Source of the DNA: Steromphala cineraria
Lineage: Eukaryota; Mollusca; Gastropoda; Trochida; Trochidae
Reading direction: 5' to 3'
DNA: 64,000 nucleotides
NCBI GenBank assembly: GCA_916613615.1
Contig: OU744720.1
Location: 69,270,471 to 69,334,470, forward strand
Each line of letters begins with the position of its first letter. Positions within the stretch are counted from its first letter, which is position 1. The position numbers and the translations under genes were made by a program. Positions 55,961 to 64,000 of the stretch are shown here, one piece after another. The notes under the pieces were generated by a model. It was given only the letters and a program-made list of their open reading frames with translations, did no database searches and had not been told where the DNA came from.

Positions 55961-58156
55961 CTATGAAAACTAACTTATTTACTCTCAAGTGAGCATTGGA
56001 TCAAATTTTTGAGTTAGTGTAATCGTCAAGCAATAAGTCATTAAGATAATACAATGGATGCTTAAGGAAATGAATGTGCACTTAGCGAAACTTGAAATGT
56101 GCCTTTAACGTAAATAACATAATAAAGATGATAATGGCATACTTAATATTGTTGAAAAGTTTACAAATTGCAGTTCCCTCCCAAACTCCAATTTGCCGCA
56201 ATATGTTCAGTAGTGTATTCATAAAGTTATCATTATTTTGGAAGTACAACGAAATCAAACATACACATTATTTCCATTCGAAGCATTGTAGAATCAGGTT
56301 AAAAAATAACTCGCCTTATGAATCGGACATATTTGAATTGAAAATAAAAATGTATAAGATAATTAACTGGAGGCCATATGGGCAGACATGACACTGCAGG
56401 CATGACAGTGTAACAGCCGCCCTCGGGCCTGCGGGCCAGCGACTAGTTCGAATACTGCTTATGATTATTTTCATAGTAAACGTGGGTCCGTCTTTTCTAT
56501 ATCGTTGGATGCCTCACATAATTTAACAAAACTAGAGAGTTAACTGCATGTAGGTTTTATTTATCAACTTGATGTGCCTAAGATTAGGATAAAATCATAT
56601 TTATTTATATGTAAGGGCAATGACCGTTAGAACAACATCTAACTACTTTGGACTATTATCGTTCTCACAGGTACATTCTTATGTTTCCATTTCTTAGTGG
56701 GAAGGTGTGGATATGTCTAGTAGCAGGCATGAGTGATAGAAACGCGATCCAGGATCACGCTGGCTGGAGGTATGACAAAAGTACCGTAAATCTCGGTTAA
56801 CATCTCGGATAACGGTATGTCTGCTTTGTTCAAGTTGAACTTGATACCCAAGTATATTTTTCCAGACTAATGCAACGGTTATTAATTGCTTCTGGCCATT
56901 TGAGTTTCAAATAAATCTGCCATCCTTAAGTAGATTGACAAAGGTTGTGACAGTGTCATACCGCCTCCTTAAGAAGTTTAAAGTTTACAAGCAAGCATGA
57001 TTCATATGCATGAATTTTGGACCCATGATTCTCGTATTTAAGCCTTTAATCATTTTATTTGCGCCCAATTCGTAACTTAATAACATTGATTTCGGATTAA
57101 TGTCCTTAGTTTATTCAATTACGATGGCGGTTCCGACTTATCACTTTATGAGAAAATCCTACCCCGTGCGTATTTGATGAAAACTGCGATATAGGTGTGT
57201 CTATTGGTGTGTCTATAAAAGAGAGTTGAAAGTTTCACACTCCACTTGAACCATTGCCATTTAACAAGTTTACATTGGAGTATGCGATTTGTCAATACTT
57301 TTTCAGGGTGTGTTAAAAGTCGTTTTACTTTTGTCATATTACCTTTCAAGGGCAAATAACTGGAGAAAAACTTAATCGACAGGCGACTAGTAAAAACTCC
57401 AGACATCCAGCCCGAGTAAGGGGACAACTTGGAGAAAGTAACAACAAACGGTCTGCATTTGCATTTGTTCCGAAATTTCCAACGATAAATTGGTTTAACA
57501 GTTTCCAGACCGACCGTTTAAGGGTGTCTGCGCTTCAACTTATTCATACGCGTAGGAACCGGGATTGTGGGGAAGGCAGACCTATGTGTTGCTTAGGCTA
57601 CGCTTTCAAGAGTTGTTTGCCATGACCGCTGGGCAGCAGGTACTTTTAATGAGATTGTTGATAAGGTATTCCCTGAAGAATTGCAATTGTTATTCAATGA
57701 CATTCCCAAAATCATAACATTAATAATATGACCAAAATAATAGTTTTAGCCTTGTTACTTTTTCATAAAAATAATATACAATATATCAACACTTAAGTAT
57801 ACCTTGTTATGGTTTGATAGATATAGTCGCCATGTGGACACAAAGAGGCTCGGTATCTTTTTTGATACACCTGAACGTTGTGAATCAAGTTTTTATTTAT
57901 GGAACATGTCTGGGCAAGAGGGCTTCGTATTGTGTGAAGAAAGCTATAAAATGTAAGGTGAGTAAAGGAGACCACAACCAACACTGTTAAATGTAACCAA
58001 ATAACGCTACTTTATCTGAAATAAAAACGGATATGGGAACTTACACAGAATTGTTGAACAGTTGTTGGGAGACTTGTTCGCATACATATATATTTCATCA
58101 GCATTTAATTTTACCAAATGATCGTCTAGTTTTACAATATAAATTGTATGCTTCTC
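55961..58156. other. Intergenic, nothing recognised as a gene
   Basis: A GC-richer patch at 56390-56450 ('GCCGCCCTCGGGCCTGCGGG', 'TAGTTCGAATACTG') has a B-box-like run but no A box at tRNA spacing. Other ORFs show no motif. Confidence 0.45.
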
Positions 58157-58592
58157 ACGAGGGTAATACGGCCTGATGTAGAAATGTTGCCAGAGTCGTA
58201 TTACCTGAGCAAGAAGAATACAACGTATTTGTCTTATCGTCATGTCAGAAGAAAATGTATTAATTTAGTTTGACTGCCGATAACGGATGAGCCACCACCG
58301 TATGAACGGCCTTGACCCTAATGTAAACAAATTGGCGTCATCCAACCCGACTGAAATGTTATGAATCGTGTTACGTAAAACTGCTAGTCTAAGCATGCTT
58401 AAAACTTATTTGATATAAATCCTACAGCATGTGCAAGTAATGCAATGCGGTGTTTGTTTCCAAATAAAATATAGAATGATGAGAAAACAAATCTGTAATT
58501 AATAATCAAGGAACAGTTGATTGAACTTATGTTAACTGTGCACATCGCATGCGTCATTTGGTAACGTCATATTAACGCTATGCGACACCTCT
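58157..58592 (-). repeat. Inverted segmental duplicate of 3727-4135 (right copy)
   Basis: Reverse complement of the left copy over about 400 bp. Its inner end also carries a short inverted arrangement: 'GTATGCTTCTCACGAGGGTA' at 58146 opposite 'TACCTGAGCAAGAAGAATAC' at 58202. Confidence 0.8.
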
Positions 58593-58597
58593 GCATA

Positions 58598-58694
58598 GGT
58601 TAGTGTCCAAGTAACCCTCCATTCCTAAAGAATAATGGAACCCAGGGCTCGAAGCTCATTATTTTAGGAATGGAGAGTTACGAGGACATTAACC
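58598..58694. mobile_element. Foldback of 97 bp, with a third arm at 59025
   Basis: 58598-58629 and 58663-58694 are 32-bp inverted repeats with about four mismatches (TTTAGGAATGGAGAGTTAC core). A further arm with the same core lies at 59025-59053, so the full element may run to 59053, with 58598-58694 as one of its ends. It interrupts the right copy of the inverted duplication. Confidence 0.65.
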
Positions 58695-59055
58695 GACCTA
58701 AATCACACTCATCCTAATTTCTATTCAAAATCATGAATTAAAATATTTGAACATTTGAAATTTCAAGTGTAAAACTTGATGTAAAATACATTATTCCATT
58801 ACTGGAAAATATTGGACCATGAGAACAATAGACTGACGTCACAAGTGTAATTTAACTTTGCCTAAGGAGGGTATGATTTAGATTATCTTACCTTACAGTA
58901 AAATACTCGTTTTTGATAAGCTGACGATCAACTAGTTTTATCTTGTGTACCCCGCGAGTCTCTCCTCTCACGGTGTTCAAATTTCATGTACCCGGCTGCC
59001 CTGGGGCCCTCGGCTCCATTAGTTTTTAGGAATGGAGAGTTACTCGGACATAAGT

Positions 59056-62000
59056 CTGTACGTATGTAAATAAGACTAAGAAAGTGATCAGCTGCTCATC
59101 CACTTGACTCAATATCTTATCGTGGTGTGGTGGTTTGATGCTTCGGCGACCCTGAAAGCTATGCTGGTTTGAGTGTACATGCTCCTGGTAGGGTCACCCA
59201 AACTTGACAGGTCGACTGGTAGAAGCCAGACCAAACGTGAACCCTTCTAAAAGCTGCTTTCTATCTCTCACTATGCCTTTCTTCCCGTCTTCTCCCTCAT
59301 CCTTTCGATCCCTTTCTTTCTGATCTATCTACTCTCCTTTGGATGGCAACATCCACGTGTTTACGTGACTCCGAGGTATACGTTTTCAACTAAGAAGGCA
59401 TTTTCAATTAAGACCTCCATGTGTCATATGCTGTCTTAAGTAAATTGCTGATTTTATTCACGAACATTATCATCTTTGAAATAAAAGCACCATGCAAAAA
59501 CATTTTACTCAATTTCGTTACGCTTGCGTTAACAAAGTTTATTAAAATGTAGAAAATGTCATTGTTTGGAGAATATTTTCTACCATATTAAAGATAAGAT
59601 TAGAACTTTTTTCTTGAATAGGTCAGTAGAAACTATGACCCATATTTGAAAGGCCTTTATTTTCAAACACGCCAATACTTATTTGGAGCAGGGTTTAGTT
59701 GTTATTAAATTTAGTGATAATTTGTAAAATGACAGACGATATTTGTGCCAGGAGTCATTGGGGACAAATTAATTTATCGTTTGATGCTGAAATATACTCT
59801 TATTGGCAACACAAACATAATCTAATAATTTTAAACAGAAACTGAAAGCGATATCTCACAAAATGTCACTTCAAGGTTAAATAATATTTATCCACTATTC
59901 AGGTACTTTAAAGGTCAATCGGTCATGTTGACATTGTTTTGTATCAATAATCATAATAATAGAAAATCATACAATTCGATGGTTTACATGCCAAAATAAT
60001 CAATGTTGAATTAATTATATTCTTTCATACAGGAAAAATACACTGTTGAAACAATTTCTGTAATCAAATGTCATATTGAATTGCCAAAACTGTCAATCTA
60101 CATCCTTTAATTGGTCAAATTGCACTGTTGATGTCGTAGTAAATGTAGTGTAAAATGAAGACTTTAGTAGAAGTTTTCTATATATTATCTGCATCTTCAC
60201 AATTTATTGGTGGTTGTGAAATGCTAAGAAGTCTAATTGTCAAACATTTAATATTTCTGCATGAATGGTTTACATATTCAAATTGATTGATACCTACGAA
60301 TTGACACCGTAGGTATCGATAGATGATATAGAGGTGACAGTCCGTACGCTGCAATGACATTATAAGAATAAGGTATTGTATTTCAATTCATTTATGACAG
60401 CATCATTACTAAATTCTTATATTAGAAAATACATTTTATATTTTTTTATATTATGATGACTAAACAAACTTGCGATGCACCTGAAGTTGTCCATATTTTT
60501 ATCGAATTACAGACTTTAATAAAAACTTCAAAACTCGTCAAAATTTACATGAAATTAAAATTAAGTTGGGCTGCTGAAAGGCGTTATGTGTATTTCAGTA
60601 AATAACTGATTTGTCTCATCTATAAAGCATTATAATTATATACATTTATGAAACTATTTGAGATTAGTTAAATTTGATTCACGAGTGTATTCATCCCTTG
60701 TTAGCTCAAATACGTCATTGTGTTATTTATATGGAAAATTATGATGACGGATTACCTTTCAAGGGGCAGTAGCACAGACCTTAGGTTTCAACTTTCTTGC
60801 ATTGAAAGTATTTAAACTTTAGTGTTTATTTGATAAGGATTGTTACATGTTTTAAAAAATATCGTGAACAAGGAAAAAAATGCGTATATAGTAAAAACAT
60901 TGATTGCTATGAATAATTAACCTGATTTTTTTGTTATCTTTTAAATGAATATGTTATATAAATTTTTTATATCGTGTTGTAAGGAATTCTTATTCGTACA
61001 CATCATATAAAAGTTCTTTCTTGTACATAAATCAATTTGGGATTTTATGTGAAAAATAAATGGCTTAGACGTGATTATTTATCAAATAATCCGATTAATA
61101 GGCAAATATGTTTTCTATTCAATTCAAATTGAAATAACTGAAAATTTGACAAATTTTAGAATTACTTAGAAACAATTACAGCAATTTTGTAGAGTAAAAA
61201 TAAGCTATTCTTAAAACAAGCCGTTTTGAAAAAAAAACTTTTGTATGGATTTGACAAGTGAGAGAAACACTTTATTTGAGTGATACATTAATGTTTATTT
61301 TCTCTGCATTCTCGATGCTCATAGAAAACATGAAAAAAACATAGGGACTGAAGTTTAATATCAAATTTCACTCGGAGAGTTTTCAAAAAGATCGTCTGTT
61401 AGTATTTTGAATTTGTTCCGGATGTTAACGGCGATTTCATTGGCTATTGTTGAAAGAGGTGGTAAGGGGCGTAACTCGTAATCACGATAGGTGTCGCTGC
61501 TCCGGATCACCGGTTTTCTATCTTGTGAAGGCAAGGTCTAAAGCGAGGAGAGTTGCTCGACACGTTTTCACCTTGCTGTGGGAAGATGCATAGGCAGATG
61601 AAGGAGATTGTGATTTGTCGAACAATTCGGGGGATAAGTGAAATATACAACACTGGATAACAGCACTAATATTAACACAAGTATTACTCAAAGTTAACTT
61701 CACAAAATTAATTTCTATCAACACGAATTGCTGAAAGTTATGAATATTTTTTACATTCATCAACGATTGTTGGTATATTTCATATCAAAATACACGAGGG
61801 TGACAATCTGTTTATCATCCAAATTCACTCTTTTTGACATCTCAGAGAAAAAATGTAAATCTCTGAACACAACAACACTAGATTTTCAAGACAGTGATGT
61901 CATTGCATAGTGAGGTCACTATGTTTATGATGTTGTTGCATTGTGATGTAGTTACTTGAAGCACTGTGTTGCCATGTAGCGTTGACAATGACAGGAAATT

Positions 62001-62929
62001 GTGCAAAACGTACTGCCAAAACGATATCTCCTTGTCATGCTGGTTAATTATTAACAGTAGTATAACAGATAATAAAGAAAATACTTTCCGATGATCGGAC
62101 GGGTTTCAACCCAGGTCCGCTGAGCTAACGTTTGGAACCATCGATGTAGGTCATATTCTAAATATAGCAAGAGTCAATTTCAGTACTCTGATAATAAATA
62201 CATGTTTTCAACGTAAACATTTAGTGACATCGTTAAGTATGACTTGTCTCGTGGTCGTAAGTGATCTACCTATTAGTAAACATAAGTCTTACTTCGATGT
62301 CACCATCGTACTAACACAAACATTACTTTTAATTCGCCAGGCGAGCCCAGCGTGAAATTAAATCGCGTGGGCTATAAAAAAGTGGATTCTACGATTATTG
62401 AATGCGAAATAATTAATGCTTTATCTGGAACAAATGCAGACTCTTCTTCAAATGAAGATGTTTTTGATTGAGTCTGTTAACATTTATCAGCATCTTTAAT
62501 AGAAAACATTGTTTCTCCTTAAATATAACATTTAAAGCGAAGTCATATTCCACAGTTTAATGTGCAAAATATTTTGTATTACCCACATGGTGACGTAATG
62601 CATTTTTTGCTACAGCTCTGTTCATTGGTCTTTTGATTTGGATACAACACATGTGATTGGCGCGGCTTCCCTTTGAAAATATCAAGAGTAATATAGAGAG
62701 AATTCAGAAAAGTTTTAGAAAAATCAAATCATAATGGGGGCACCAAGCAATAATCTGAAATATCATAAAATCAAAGCACAATCAAGCATGTGTTAAGAAT
62801 TGGTTCTTCCAGTCTGTTTTATTAGCTTAAATAACTATCGTCTAATATTGATATCACATACTTCACCCTTTTTTTATTGTGTAGAAATATTTTAAAAACC
62901 CTTTACCAAAACAAATCACTGAGGCATAA
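59056..62929. other. Intergenic; MITE scrap at 60755-60775, tRNA-like scrap near 62110
   Basis: 'AAGGGGCAGTAGCAC' at 60761 is one end of the TTAA MITE family with no partner end. On the minus strand near 62100-62140, 'GTTAGCTCAGCGG' is followed at once by 'CTGGGTTGAAACCC', like tRNA A and B boxes with the middle deleted, perhaps a SINE relic. No gene is supported in the remainder. Confidence 0.4.
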
Positions 62930-63070
62930 ATTTATTAAATTTTTTTCCAAGGTGGGTGTCTTTTAAATCAAATATTATTTTAATTAAAGTTTAATTTTGG
63001 AAATTTAAATTGCATGTAATTATTCAAACTTTGTTTCATCCATAAACCAAGTTTGGTTTATTTTGGTTGA
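62930..63070 (-). repeat. Inverted match to 12430-12600
   Basis: 'AAGGTGGGTGTCTTTTAAAT' here is the diverged complement of 'GCAAAGACACCCACCCTT' there, with further AT-rich matches in order. Confidence 0.5.
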
Positions 63071-63118
63071 TTATTTATAGATGACTGATAACGACTAATG
63101 AAAAGGTTGGTTTATATT

Positions 63119-63365
63119 TCAATGTCAGCAGCCAAAATGATGATTTTAGAATAGCGTCGCTGGTTGCACAACTTGCACCCCCATTCTACACCACAAATTC
63201 GGCGAATTAGAACAGAGGCTCAATCATTATGGCTTGATCTGCCTCTGTGGGGACAGAATGGATTCAGTAGCCAAAATGATTTTAGGTGAGCGTCCCTGAT
63301 TGCACAACTAGCTTTGATTGCATCCAGGCATCTCCAATTCGAGGCCACAAACTCGGCTTATTAGC
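63119..63365 (+). repeat. Dispersed repeat, copies 3 and 4 in tandem
   Basis: Two head-to-tail units (starts near 63125 and 63264) each begin 'CAGTAGCCAAAATGAT' and contain 'GATTGCACAACT'. Same family as 3328-3492 and 50313-50480. Read forward, 'TTAGAACAGAGGCTCAATCA' closes the first unit. Confidence 0.65.
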
Positions 63366-63391
63366 AGCCCCGTCTAAGGACGGGGCTGCTA
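63362..63391. repeat. GC-rich perfect hairpin
   Basis: Arms TAGCAGCCCCGTC and GACGGGGCTGCTA (13 bp, perfect) with loop TAAG. It stands at the junction between the dispersed repeat and the following tandem repeat, so it may be a repeat terminus. Confidence 0.8.
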
Positions 63392-63415
63392 TCAGTTTTT
63401 GTGAAGTTTCCATCG

Positions 63416-64000
63416 CCGCCGCCGCACTCGTACTACTAGCTATAACTTTTTTCCCCTAAGCTTTCCAGAACTCTTATTCATACCTTACTACTCATACCTC
63501 GGGGGAACGATTTTGACACGTTCACTTTCAAGGTCAAAGGTCAAGGTCACGAGCTATGTATTCACTCTAAGAATTCCTTGTAAACGCGATAACTTGAAAA
63601 GTTTTTGTGCTATGAAGCTCTAACTTGGTATATATCATCCTTGGAAAAGTAAAAAATTTTGAAAAGGTTTTGGCTACAATCCGTCAAAGGTCAAGGTCAC
63701 AGCAAGGTCATGACGTAAGCATGTTTTAGCGAAAATGCTTTATTTTAACTATGAACACTTTTAATCAATACATGATTGTTATACTCAATGAAAAGTGTTC
63801 AATGATTGTGTGACCTTGAAGGTCAAAGGTCAAGGTCATGAGATATGAATTATTACAAAATGCACTAAATTGGGGTATAACTTTATCCCATTTAGCTTTT
63901 CAGAACTCATGAACATGTCTAAATGTTAATACTTCCAGGGAATCATTATGACATGTTCACTTTCAAGTTCAAAGGTCAAGGTCACGAGTTATAAAATCAC
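63416..64000 (+). repeat. Tandem repeat of about 145 bp, runs off the window
   Basis: Units carry AGGTCAAAGGTCAAGGTCA or variants at 63531, 63682, 63820 and 63966, a spacing of about 138-153 bp, with 'GACACGTTCACTTTCAAGGT'-like lead-ins in two of them. No ORF. AGGTCAAAGGTCA has the form of a DR1 nuclear-receptor site. Confidence 0.8.

Noticed and set aside
56390..56460. tRNA or SINE suggested by 'TAGTTCGAATACTG'
   Set aside because: No A box at the right distance and no cloverleaf.

Overview
The window looks like nuclear DNA of an invertebrate, most likely a bivalve or another mollusc. That assignment is an inference. It rests on AT-rich composition, sparse genes with GT-AG introns, and a mix of repeats typical of such genomes: L1/Tx1-type and L2/CR1-type LINEs, a tyrosine-recombinase retroelement of the PAT/DIRS group, a tRNA-derived SINE, TTAA-flanked MITEs, and short tandem repeats of about 120-170 bp. 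No prokaryotic operon, rRNA, functional tRNA or CRISPR array is visible.

The only host protein-coding genes I can support are two paralogous minus-strand genes about 28 kb apart. Copy A spans 14767-26899 and copy B 51640-54952. Each has four coding exons with matching intron phases, an N-terminal signal peptide, conserved cysteines, a conserved AATAAA about 200 nt after the stop, and a conserved upstream splice donor that marks a non-coding first exon. The models predict secreted proteins of 355 and 362 aa. I do not recognise the family. The two genes sit in a larger direct segmental duplication (about 9-27.7 kb against 37.8-56 kb).

Mobile DNA fills much of the rest. Intron 3 of copy A has grown from about 0.3 kb (copy B) to 8.5 kb. 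It holds an L2/CR1 3' fragment (15785-16560) and a long L1/Tx1-type LINE (16566 to about 22.3 kb) with open ORF1 and ORF2 and a poly(A) tail, in the same orientation as the gene. Between the two gene copies lie a degenerate LINE RT scrap (29.3 kb), a Val-tRNA-like SINE whose 3' tail resembles that of the L2 fragment (29965-30284), and a PAT-like YR retrotransposon (31237-37001). The YR element has the split-direct-repeat layout A1-body-B1A2-spacer-B2, frameshifted gag, RT, RNase H/MT and tyrosine recombinase regions, a repeated 20-bp motif in its spacer, and a hairpin-rich block in place of the RT core.

The segments 3.3-8.1 kb, 40.5-51.2 kb and 55.9-64 kb hold MITEs, foldbacks, dispersed and inverted duplications, a Tc1-like transposase scrap and a pogo/DDE_1 transposase relic. 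The right edge is a tandem repeat of about 145 bp whose units carry AGGTCAAAGGTCA-type motifs.
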